Source: an uncultured Collinsella sp.
GTDB taxonomy: Bacteria; Actinomycetota; Coriobacteriia; Coriobacteriales; Coriobacteriaceae
Direction of reading: 5' to 3'
Assembly: GCA_958346165.1 (NCBI GenBank)
Contig: CATVQO010000110.1
Coordinates: 1 to 5,485 of the forward strand
Length of the DNA stretch: 5,485 bases
Part shown: positions 1 to 5,485 of the stretch, piece after piece
Position numbering within the stretch: position 1 is the first letter of the stretch
How the letters are laid out: every line of letters begins with the position of its first letter
Notes under the pieces: model-generated
Told to the model about the DNA's origin: nothing
The model's database searches: none
Seen by the model: the letters and a program-made list of their open reading frames with translations, nothing else
Translations under genes and position numbers: made by a program

Positions 1-42
1 CCCGGCAAAGAAAAATAGCTGCTACCGATTTAATGCCATTTC

Positions 43-194
43 AAAACTATGTCGGATTACGGGGCAAAAGTCGGAGCCCTCATCCATAGCCTCATTTTCT
101 GCAAAATGACAGCCCATCTACCTGCGGTTTTATTTTCACGGATATCGGCATGGTTGAGGGCTCGTGACTCAGCCCCGTAAACCGGCATTGTTTT
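43..194. repeat. Palindromic intergenic element, copy A
   Basis: An imperfect inverted repeat of about 48 bp pairs 43-91 with 147-194. Both arms share aaaac, atg, cgg, ttacggggc, gtc and gagccctc in the same order, with scattered mismatches. The interior contains a small hairpin, tcatttt-ctgc-aaaatga (92-109), then cctgcggttttatttt, a degenerate version of the terminator core of copy B. It encodes no recognisable protein. The stretch 195-308 between the copies shows only a short ctccg-cccg-cggag hairpin (256-269). Positions 1-42 show nothing I can name. Confidence 0.65.
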
Positions 195-308
195 GTTCGG
201 GCGGCCCTGCACGAGCGCCTCCGCAAGTCTCGCGGGACCAAAATGATCCGTTTTCCTCCGCCCGCGGAGATCGGCCGACGGCGCCCGCCACGAAATCGGC
301 CCATCTAC

Positions 309-444
309 TACGTTTAACTCGATACCCCCGACCATAACCGCTTTTCATGAAAACCGCAGGCTATCTACCTGCGGTTTTGTTTTTGCAATTTTCTGTATGG
401 TCGGAGGTTCGCTATCCAGCCCCGTAAACCGGCATAGTTTTGTT
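309..444. repeat. Palindromic intergenic element, copy B
   Basis: This is the second copy of a palindromic element, offset 247 bp from copy A. Blocks shared in direct orientation include atctacctgcggtttt (363-378, matching 116-131) and cagccccgtaaaccggcat (417-435, matching 170-188), followed by gttttgtt at corresponding positions. Its arms are less complementary than those of copy A, apart from the 12-bp pair 325-336/396-407. The intrinsic terminator described separately forms its centre. Outer limits are approximate. Confidence 0.6.
350..385 (+). terminator. Intrinsic (Rho-independent) terminator, best in + orientation
   Basis: A perfect 11-bp stem, aaaaccgcagg (350-360) with cctgcggtttt (368-378), encloses a 7-nt loop (ctatcta). 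In the + direction it runs straight into gttttt (379-384), giving a U-rich 3' end. In the minus direction only the four U of the stem are present before CATG, so it would be weaker there, though it could back up the ech hairpin. An outer 12-bp inverted repeat with one mismatch (325-336 with 396-407) encloses it. No + strand gene that it would serve is visible in this window. Confidence 0.75.
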
Positions 445-473
445 AGCGGCAGCCTAACCGCGCGTTTAAGCGC

Positions 474-507
474 GGGGCCGGTGGGGCATTTTTGCCCCAC
501 CGGCCCC
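474..507 (-). terminator. Strong GC-rich hairpin ending the ech operon (U-less)
   Basis: A perfect 15-bp inverted repeat (474-488 with 493-507, ggggccggtggggca and its complement) surrounds a 4-nt loop, 21 nt past the echF stop codon. In the operon direction it is followed by GCGCTTAAACGCGC and not a U-tract, so it is not a classical intrinsic terminator. U-less hairpins are known at gene ends in high-GC Actinomycetota, so a terminator or an mRNA 3'-end protector are both plausible. A second small hairpin (ccgcgc 458-463 with gcgcgg 470-475) abuts and slightly overlaps it. Confidence 0.65.
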
Positions 508-539
508 TATTCCAGCTCTATTCCGGCGCTATTCCGGTT
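507..539 (-). repeat. Tandem 11-bp repeat x3 at the echF stop codon
   Basis: On the plus strand the three units are ctattccagct (507-517), ctattccggcg (518-528) and ctattccggtt (529-539). Read on the coding strand, each unit ends in GGAATAG. The first TAG is the echF stop. The two later TAGs are displaced by 11 and 22 nt, so together the three units place a TAG in all three reading frames just before the terminator hairpin. Confidence 0.85.
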
Positions 540-870
540 TGGTTTCTACTGTGGGAGTCTTGTCCGCTGCGACTGGGGTGCGGGCGGTGTCCATAGTCAG
601 GCAGTGCTTGGGGCAGCTCTCGATGCACTCACCGCACACCACGCAGGCATACGGGTCGATCGACCACGTTCCACCCTTGCGATCGACCGCGAGCGCGCCC
701 GCCGGACAGCGACGCGCACACATGCCGCAGCAGATACACACATCCATGTCATTGACGATATGCCCGCGCAAGCGCTCGGGTGCCGCGAGCTTCTCCTGCG
801 GATAGCACACCGTTACCGGCTGCTTGACCATAGAACCCAAGGCCGTCTTGGCAAATGTCAGCAAACTCAT
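529..870 (-). CDS. echF: Ech hydrogenase 2x[4Fe-4S] ferredoxin-like electron-transfer subunit
   Basis: This subunit is the likely docking and entry point for electrons from soluble ferredoxin. It corresponds to EchF, related to NuoI/HycF. The 113-aa protein has two consecutive [4Fe-4S] motifs: CICCGMCARRCP (ligands C45, C48, C51, C55; C47 is extra) and CVVCGECIESCP (C76, C79, C82, C86). The N-terminal ~40 residues, with KTALGSMVKQPVT, resemble the membrane-arm contact segment of NuoI-like subunits. The C-terminal ~22 residues are a Thr/Pro/Lys tail without recognisable motif. The start ATG follows the weaker site AAAGGTAGG, which contains the echE stop codon, so translation probably depends on coupling. 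It is the last gene of the operon. Its stop lies in the first unit of an 11-bp tandem repeat and is followed 22 nt later by a strong hairpin. Confidence 0.93.
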   Translation of the reverse strand: MSLLTFAKTALGSMVKQPVTVCYPQEKLAAPERLRGHIVNDMDVCICCGMCARRCPAGALAVDRKGGTWSIDPYACVVCGECIESCPKHCLTMDTARTPVAADKTPTVETKPE

Positions 871-877
871 GCCGTGC

Positions 878-1966
878 CTACCTTTCCGTGCAGCTAATGC
901 AGGGGTCGATGGTCAGGATAATCATGGGCACGTTGGCAAGGAGCACGCCCTGCAGCGCATGCGTCAGACCCGCCAGGTTCTGCGACGTCGGCGTGCGCAC
1001 GCGGAAACGGTCCAGGTTCTTGGTGCCGTTACCGCGCACATAGTAATACGCCTCGCCGCGCGGCTGCTCAATCACAACCTCACCGCGCGCGCCGTCGGCC
1101 GGCGTGAGCTTGGTGCGCCCGCCGATGCCGTCGTGCGGAATCTTGCCGACAAGCTCCTTGATAATGTCCATGGCCTGCGTGACCTCGGCACAACGCACCT
1201 GGCAGCGGGCATAGCAATCGCCATCGGTGGCAACGATGGGCTCAAACGCGGCCAGGTCCGCATAGGCACCGTCGCCGAACATGCGCACGTCGTAATCCAC
1301 GCCCGAGGCGCGACCGAACGGGCCGACCATCGAAAGCTCCAGTGCGTCCTTCTTGCTGATCACGCCCACGCCATGCAGGCGCTCGCCGCAGCTGTTGTCG
1401 TCCAAAAACGTATGCACCAGGGCCTCGTAGTCGGGACGCATGGCGTCGAGCGTCTGGACAATACCCGCCAGCTCGGAGTCCTCGATGTCGTGCTTAAGGC
1501 CGCCGATCTCGTTAATCGACAGAATCACGCGGCCGCCGCAGGTGCTCTCGAAGATCTTGAGGATCTGCTCGCGCAGGGTCCACGAACGATAGAACAGCGC
1601 CTCGAAGCCAAAGGCATCGGCAAGCAGGCCCAGCCACAGCAGATGCGAGTGGATGCGCGAAAGCTCGTGCAAAATGGTGCGGATATACTGCACGCGGCCG
1701 GGCACCTCGATGTCGAGCATGCGCTCGCAGGCGCTGGCATAGCCGCAGCTGTGGCCCACGGCGCAGATGCCGCAGATGCGCTCGGCGATGTAGCCAAACT
1801 GGTGCATGTCGCGCTTTTCGGTGAGCTTCTCGAGTCCGCGGTGCACAAAGCCGATCTGCGGAATTGCCTCGAGAACGCGGTCGTCCTCGATCACCAGGTC
1901 CAGATGAAGCGGCTCGGGCAGCACCGGGTGCTGCGGGCCAAACGGAATAACGGAGCGATGTGCCAT
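878..1966 (-). CDS. echE: Ech hydrogenase large subunit (NuoD-like), [NiFe] catalytic subunit
   Basis: This is the catalytic subunit, which carries out 2 H+ + 2 e- <-> H2 at a NiFe(CN)2CO centre. At 362 aa it matches the usual EchE/CooH size. The N-terminal nickel-binding motif is RICGICAVGHS (63-73; C65, C68) and the C-terminal one is DPCISC (354-359; C356, C359). All four nickel-ligand cysteines are therefore present, which excludes complex I NuoD, where they are lost. HRGLEKL (42-48) and the GDCYARCQVR region (249-258) are further family landmarks. The N-terminus (FGPQHP) is typical of group 4 enzymes. The protein stops three residues after C359 (TER), so it lacks the C-terminal peptide that a HypD/HycI-type endopeptidase would remove in most NiFe hydrogenases. 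Nickel insertion would still need Hyp proteins, none of which are in this window. Stop TAG lies 7 nt before the echF start. Confidence 0.95.
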   Translation of the reverse strand: MAHRSVIPFGPQHPVLPEPLHLDLVIEDDRVLEAIPQIGFVHRGLEKLTEKRDMHQFGYIAERICGICAVGHSCGYASACERMLDIEVPGRVQYIRTILHELSRIHSHLLWLGLLADAFGFEALFYRSWTLREQILKIFESTCGGRVILSINEIGGLKHDIEDSELAGIVQTLDAMRPDYEALVHTFLDDNSCGERLHGVGVISKKDALELSMVGPFGRASGVDYDVRMFGDGAYADLAAFEPIVATDGDCYARCQVRCAEVTQAMDIIKELVGKIPHDGIGGRTKLTPADGARGEVVIEQPRGEAYYYVRGNGTKNLDRFRVRTPTSQNLAGLTHALQGVLLANVPMIILTIDPCISCTER

Positions 1967-1971
1967 GGACC

Positions 1972-2682
1972 TTACGCCTCCTTTTTCTGCTTGTCGCGGG
2001 CGACCTTGGCGGCAAGCGCCGCGCGGACCTTGGCCGCTTTCTCGGGATCCATGGCGGCGAGCTTTGCCTCCATCTCGGCAGCCTTGAGCGCGGCCTTGGC
2101 AGCAGCCTCATCGTGCTGAGCATCGGAGCCGGCAGCCGCAGCGGACTGAGCGACGGCAGCGCCCGCAGCATCGCCAGCGCCCTCCCCCGTAGCAGCCGCA
2201 GCCGCGGCGGCCTTCTCGGCTGCGGCCTTGCGCGCCTTGGCCTCGGCGGCGGCACGGACCTTCATGGCCTTCTCGCGCGCAGCCTTCACCTCGGGCGTGA
2301 TAACGCTCATGGGCTCGGCAGTCGAGACCTGGTAGAAAAAGCCCTTAAAGTCGATCTGCATGTCGGTAATGGCAAGACCAAACAGGTCGTGCGCTTCATT
2401 CTCAAACGGAAATACCGCCGGATAGTACGAGCTGATGGACGGAATCTCCTGGTACTGGTCGATGCCCTCAACCACCAGGTTCTCGATCGCATAGCTGCCG
2501 TCCTGCGCAATATGCTCCTGAGCAGCACGAACGTCGATAAACGTATAGACCAAGCGATACGATCCGTCGTCCACACAGCGCTCGGCATGCATCTGCACAA
2601 AGCGCGCGCCGGTACCTTTGAGCGCCTGCACACGCGGCAACAGTTCATCGATCCCGACGGTGGTGTAGATTGCCTTTTGCAT
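1972..2682 (-). CDS. echD: Ech hydrogenase NuoC-like subunit with long Ala/Lys-rich C-terminal tail
   Basis: This is a structural subunit equivalent to NuoC that packs against the EchE large subunit in the hydrophilic arm. The first ~125 of 236 residues match the NuoC/EchD fold. The clearest signature is PSISSYYPAVFPFENEAHDL (81-100) running into FGL, the Ech version of the NuoC ExExxDxFG motif (E94, E96, D99, F101, G102). EchD proteins are usually about this core length, so residues 130-236 are an extra domain. It is Ala-rich with regularly spaced Lys, Arg and Glu, includes a run of seven Ala, and has a Gly/Ser-containing break at about 165-190. By composition it should form long charged helices or coiled coil, resembling TolA domain II. 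By my count it has 20 basic and 15 acidic residues. The tail is in frame, with good ribosome sites on both sides, so it is probably translated. Its role is unknown. Stop TAA lies 5 nt before the echE ATG. Confidence 0.88.
   Translation of the reverse strand: MQKAIYTTVGIDELLPRVQALKGTGARFVQMHAERCVDDGSYRLVYTFIDVRAAQEHIAQDGSYAIENLVVEGIDQYQEIPSISSYYPAVFPFENEAHDLFGLAITDMQIDFKGFFYQVSTAEPMSVITPEVKAAREKAMKVRAAAEAKARKAAAEKAAAAAAATGEGAGDAAGAAVAQSAAAAGSDAQHDEAAAKAALKAAEMEAKLAAMDPEKAAKVRAALAAKVARDKQKKEA
1977..1986 (-). promoter_or_regulatory. Ribosome binding site of echE
   Basis: AAAAAGGAGG on the minus strand, within the last codons of echD, lies 10 nt upstream of the ATG at 1966-1964. It fixes the echE start. 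Confidence 0.75.
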
Positions 2683-3263
2683 TACTCGGCCTCCTTTGCA
2701 GCGGCGGGCGCGCCGTCAGCCGCGCCTGCGTCGACACCGGCCCCGGCCTCAGCCGCAGCCACAAACCCGTCCTCGCCCAGCTCGACGCCACCATCCCAGG
2801 TTGCGGCGCCGCCCACGGTAAGCGGGTCACCGCCAACACGCATCACGGCCTCCTTCTGGTCCAGGATGCCGCACGCCTCCACGATGGCATCGATCACGGT
2901 CTCGGGACGAATGGCGCACCCGGGCGCGTACACGTCCACGGGAATCGCGCGGTCTACGCCGCCGATCACGTTATAGGCATCGCGGAATACGCCGCCCGAG
3001 CACGCGCAGATACCGCAGGCCACCACGCACTTGGGCTCGAGCATCTGGTTGTAGATCTGGCGCACGACGGGCAGGTTCTGAGCGTTGACCGACCCCGTCA
3101 CCAAAAAGATATCCGCATGCTTGGGGTTGCCGGTGTTGACCACGCCAAAGCGCTCCGCATCGAACAGCGGCGTGAGCGAGGCCAGCACCTCGATATCGCA
3201 TCCGTTGCAGCTCGAGCCGTCGTAATGAATAACCCACGGCGAGCGCGACATTTTATGATCCAT
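2682..3263 (-). CDS. echC: Ech hydrogenase small subunit (NuoB-like), proximal [4Fe-4S] carrier
   Basis: This subunit carries the [4Fe-4S] cluster next to the NiFe site and passes electrons between EchF and EchE on the cytoplasmic side of the membrane. The 193-aa protein has the NuoB/EchC pattern: CNGCDIE (C19, C22), ACGICACSGGVF (C86 as third ligand, with extra C83 and C88), and APGCAIRPE (C116 as fourth ligand). It is single-cluster and has no Tat signal, as expected for group 4 enzymes and unlike uptake hydrogenase small subunits. The core ends near residue 155. Residues 156-193 form an Ala/Gly/acidic tail with nine acidic and one basic residue, which the usual family fold does not require. 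The start follows a perfect AGGAGG. Its TAA stop overlaps the echD ATG by one base (TAATG), implying translational coupling. A complex I NuoB is unlikely because the partner large subunit keeps its nickel ligands. Confidence 0.93.
   Translation of the reverse strand: MDHKMSRSPWVIHYDGSSCNGCDIEVLASLTPLFDAERFGVVNTGNPKHADIFLVTGSVNAQNLPVVRQIYNQMLEPKCVVACGICACSGGVFRDAYNVIGGVDRAIPVDVYAPGCAIRPETVIDAIVEACGILDQKEAVMRVGGDPLTVGGAATWDGGVELGEDGFVAAAEAGAGVDAGAADGAPAAAKEAE
2690..2697 (-). promoter_or_regulatory. Ribosome binding site of echD
   Basis: AAAGGAGG on the minus strand, inside the last codons of echC, lies 7 nt before the ATG at 2682-2680. With the TAATG stop/start overlap it supports this start and coupled translation of echC and echD. 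Confidence 0.8.
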
Positions 3264-3271
3264 GGATGCCG

Positions 3272-3277
3272 CCTCCT
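3272..3277 (-). promoter_or_regulatory. Ribosome binding site of echC
   Basis: AGGAGG on the minus strand lies 8 nt upstream of the ATG at 3263-3261. It shares its first bases with the TAG stop of the fused echAB gene (3278-3276), so ribosomes finishing echAB end on the echC site. It favours the ATG at 3263 over the in-frame ATG four codons later (3251). Confidence 0.85.
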
Positions 3278-5485
3278 AAATAAACACGTCAACGAGGATG
3301 GGCATAAGGTTGAGCAGGCCAAACACCAGCGCCACGCCCCATCCGAGCTTAAAGCAGCTGCGCCAGGTGCTGCGTGCGAAGGTGTTATCGATCAGTACCT
3401 CGACAAAATACGTCGCGACCATCACGACCAGGGCGACCACCCAGCTCACCGGGTTGTCCCAAACAAAGAACATGCCCACCCACATCAAAAACAGCACGGT
3501 CTCGCACCAGTGCATAAGGGTCATCTTGGCCAGCGTGCCGCCGCTCATCTCGGTGGCGACGCCCTGGACGATCTCCTGATGCGCGTGATGCGAGTACGAA
3601 AGGTCAAACGGCGACTTGCGCAGCTTGATGGTAAGCACCGCGAGCAGCGCGAGGAAAATGGGCGCGCTGTACACGACGATGGGGGCCGACTGCCCCGTCA
3701 CGGCGATGGAATCAAAGCTGTCGGTGGCAAGGTACAGGCCCACGCTCATCAGCAGAACGGCGGGCTCGTAACTCATGACCTGCAGCAGCTCACGGTCGGC
3801 GCCAACCTGGGCAAACGGGCTTTGCGTCGAGGCGGACGCCAGCACCACAAAGATCGCGGCGAGCGTCACCATAAAAGCGCACAGCAGCGTGTTGGAGCCC
3901 GACACAAAGATGCCGCCGCCCACCACGGTAAAGATGAGCGCGCACGCCATATAGGTATCGTCCATGGTGTTTACGCTGGCAGGGGCTTTGCGCAGCAGCT
4001 TGGCAACGTCGTAGAAAGGCTGGAGCAGGCGCGGGCCCACGCGGCCCTGCATGCGAGCCGATAGCTTACGGTCAAGGCCATCGATCAGGCCGCCCACAAG
4101 CGGCGCCAGCAGGGCAAACACCACGGTACCAATAAATATGCCCACGACGCCCGAGCCTTCAAAATACTTGCCGCGCAGCACCGAGGGCGCACTCATGGCA
4201 AGCCGCTCGGGCCCAATCCACGCGCAACACAGCAGCGCAAACAAGATAATGCTGCAGCACACGACGCTACCCGCGGGGCCAATACGCTTCTCGCCAAGGG
4301 CGTCCTCCGAGTACCAATTGCGCTTTTCAGCCTTCACCTCGTGTCCCATCGAGCCGCGAAAATGGCGATATTTGTCGGTTCCCACACCCGAAAGATACAC
4401 GTTTACGTGCGGTTTGTTGCTCACGCGGAACGACGTCAGCAGCACCACGGCGATAAACGCCACGATAACCACCATCAGATACATGGCGTCCTTGCCAATA
4501 ACGTACGGCACGCGGCCAAACACCATGGCCAAGTAAGGCGACACCAGACCGCTCGAGATAATCGGGAAGGCCACGCAGCACAGAATCAGCAGCGCGGCGA
4601 TGGTGTTGAGGGCCATCCATTCGGTCTTATGGACATTGACCTCAACGTTTTGAGCCGTGGGGTCGACGCCCGAAAGCTTGGCAAGCCACTTGCCCCAGAA
4701 GTAAAACGTCGCGGCCGAGCCAAAGGCAAGCACCATGATCATGAGCACGTTGCCAGTCTGTGCGAACGCCACCAGGGCGCCCCACTTGGACACGAGCATG
4801 CCAAACGGCGCCACGAACATGCCCATGATGCCCAACATCATCAGACGCGTCAGGTGCGGCATGCGGCTGAACATACCGTCCATGTCCTCGATATTGCGGC
4901 TGCCGATATGATGCTCGGCCGTGCCCACGCACAGGAACAGCAGCGACTTTGCCACCGTGTGAAACAGGATCAGGAAGATGGCGGCCCACACGGCCTCGGG
5001 TGCGCCGACACCCAGGCAAGCACTGATGAGGCCCAAGTTGGAAATGGTGGAGTACGCGAGCACACGTTTGGCGTTGCTCTGCGAGATGGCCATGAGGGCA
5101 GCGAGCAAAAACGTGATGGCACCCACACTCGTGACCATAAAGCCGGTCACGGGATAGATGGCATAGAGCGGGCTCAGCTTGACCATCAGAAACACGCCGG
5201 CTTTGACCATGGTTGACGAGTGCAGCAGGGCGCTCGTGGGGGTGGGGGCAACCATGGCACCGAGCAGCCAGGTATGGAACGGCATCTGCGCGGCCTTGGT
5301 GAGTGCGGCGAGCGACAGCAGGATGACCGGCATCACCAGCAGCGCGGATTGCGCGGTTCCGGCGCCGGAAAGCTCGATCATGCCCGAGATGGTCAGCGGC
5401 ATGCCGTTAACGTGCAGGTACATGAGTCCGGCCAAAAACGCGATGCCGCCCAGCATGTTGAGGATGATCTGGGTGAAGGCGTTTT
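3276..5485 (-). CDS. echAB: Fused Ech hydrogenase membrane subunit: EchA (NuoL/antiporter-like) + EchB (NuoH-like), 5'-partial
   Basis: This is the ion-translocating membrane arm of a group 4 [NiFe]-hydrogenase. The frame stays open through the right edge (upstream residues read NAFTQIILN before the Met at 5456), so the start is missing and that Met is internal. Numbering from it (726 aa visible), residues 1-340 are an antiporter-like NuoL/EchA domain. It shows LTKAAQMPFHTW (50-63), APTPTSALLHSSTMVKAG (70-87), KRVLAYST (130-137) and LFHTVAK (164-170), which carry the Lys and His residues typical of the proton channel. Residues 343-396 are a polar linker and 397-414 a further hydrophobic helix. 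Residues 435-726 are a full-length NuoH/EchB domain with LDRKLSARMQGRVGPR (461-476), a QxxxDxxK-like stretch to 487, ADRELLQVMSYEP (553-565) and KSPFDLSYSHHAHQEIVQG (614-632), plus about eight membrane helices. EchA and EchB are normally separate proteins. No stop, frameshift or ribosome site separates the halves. Stop TAG; echC starts 12 nt later. Confidence 0.9.
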   Translation of the reverse strand, partial: NAFTQIILNMLGGIAFLAGLMYLHVNGMPLTISGMIELSGAGTAQSALLVMPVILLSLAALTKAAQMPFHTWLLGAMVAPTPTSALLHSSTMVKAGVFLMVKLSPLYAIYPVTGFMVTSVGAITFLLAALMAISQSNAKRVLAYSTISNLGLISACLGVGAPEAVWAAIFLILFHTVAKSLLFLCVGTAEHHIGSRNIEDMDGMFSRMPHLTRLMMLGIMGMFVAPFGMLVSKWGALVAFAQTGNVLMIMVLAFGSAATFYFWGKWLAKLSGVDPTAQNVEVNVHKTEWMALNTIAALLILCCVAFPIISSGLVSPYLAMVFGRVPYVIGKDAMYLMVVIVAFIAVVLLTSFRVSNKPHVNVYLSGVGTDKYRHFRGSMGHEVKAEKRNWYSEDALGEKRIGPAGSVVCCSIILFALLCCAWIGPERLAMSAPSVLRGKYFEGSGVVGIFIGTVVFALLAPLVGGLIDGLDRKLSARMQGRVGPRLLQPFYDVAKLLRKAPASVNTMDDTYMACALIFTVVGGGIFVSGSNTLLCAFMVTLAAIFVVLASASTQSPFAQVGADRELLQVMSYEPAVLLMSVGLYLATDSFDSIAVTGQSAPIVVYSAPIFLALLAVLTIKLRKSPFDLSYSHHAHQEIVQGVATEMSGGTLAKMTLMHWCETVLFLMWVGMFFVWDNPVSWVVALVVMVATYFVEVLIDNTFARSTWRSCFKLGWGVALVFGLLNLMPILVDVFI

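Noticed and set aside
57..335. Minus-strand open frame (92 aa) in the intergenic region
   Set aside because: It runs through the palindromic repeat and spacer, has no recognisable domain, and its upstream region shows no convincing ribosome site.
405..416. tRNA T-arm-like string (aggttcgctatc)
   Set aside because: No acceptor stem, D-arm or anticodon arm could be assembled around it. It is part of the palindromic element.
43..444. CRISPR-like array
   Set aside because: There are only two long palindromic copies, with a spacing and unit size unlike CRISPR repeats, and no cas gene is present.
824..2119. Long + strand open frame (431 aa) over echE and echD
   Set aside because: It is antisense to a gene with clear nickel-binding motifs. 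Its protein is a His/Arg/Ala-rich shadow typical of GC-rich complementary strands, with no recognisable family.
878..3263. Respiratory complex I (NuoB-C-D) instead of hydrogenase
   Set aside because: The NuoD-like protein keeps both CxxC nickel-ligand pairs, which are lost in complex I. The order and sizes fit echCDEF.
2670..4064. Long + strand open frame (464 aa) over echC and the EchB half
   Set aside because: It is antisense to conserved hydrogenase subunits and has a His/Arg/Gln-rich shadow composition, with no plausible domain.
4194..4196. Internal ATG (Met421 of the visible protein) as a separate echB start
   Set aside because: No Shine-Dalgarno-like sequence precedes it and there is no stop codon upstream in frame, so the fused reading is preferred.
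4341..5216. + strand open frame (291 aa) opposite the EchA half
   Set aside because: It is an extremely His/Gln/Arg-rich shadow of a membrane protein gene, not a real protein.
5454..5456. ATG at 5456 as the true start of the fused gene
   Set aside because: The frame continues open to the window edge with hydrophobic, family-like residues, and the NuoL-type domain would otherwise lack its N-terminal helices.

Overview
The window holds the 3' part of one minus-strand operon (right to left, about 529-5485) encoding a membrane-bound, energy-converting [NiFe]-hydrogenase of the Ech type (group 4). An intergenic region rich in repeats and hairpins follows it (1-528). The gene order in the direction of transcription is antiporter-like/NuoH-like membrane protein, NuoB-like small subunit, NuoC-like subunit, NuoD-like NiFe large subunit and a 2x[4Fe-4S] ferredoxin-like subunit. 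This is the canonical echA-B-C-D-E-F order, except that echA and echB form a single continuous reading frame. The NuoL/EchA half is cut by the right edge of the window, so the operon start and its promoter lie outside.

The large subunit keeps both CxxC nickel-ligand pairs (RICGIC near the N-terminus, DPCISC at the C-terminus). This separates the operon from complex I and its relatives and supports a working hydrogenase. By analogy with characterised Ech enzymes, electrons pass between ferredoxin, the EchF clusters, the proximal cluster in EchC and the NiFe site in EchE. The membrane arm (EchA+EchB) couples H2 evolution or uptake to H+ or Na+ translocation. Genes are packed 12, -1, 5 and 7 nt apart with strong AGGAGG-type ribosome binding sites, indicating one co-translated transcript.

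Unusual features are the EchA-EchB fusion, a roughly 105-residue Ala/Lys/Glu tail on EchD resembling the helical region of TolA, a shorter acidic Ala/Gly tail on EchC, and a large subunit that ends exactly where other NiFe hydrogenases are cleaved.

Downstream of the operon are a tandem 11-bp repeat (x3) at the echF stop, a perfect 15-bp GC-rich hairpin without a U-tract, and two related palindromic elements about 247 bp apart. The second palindrome contains a textbook + strand intrinsic terminator. No protein-coding gene is supported in 1-528.

Organism: GC-rich coding sequence, strong GGAGG sites, a U-less terminator hairpin and an Ech hydrogenase suggest an anaerobic high-GC bacterium. A gut Coriobacteriia member such as Collinsella or a relative is my best guess, but this is inferred from general features and not from any marker gene.
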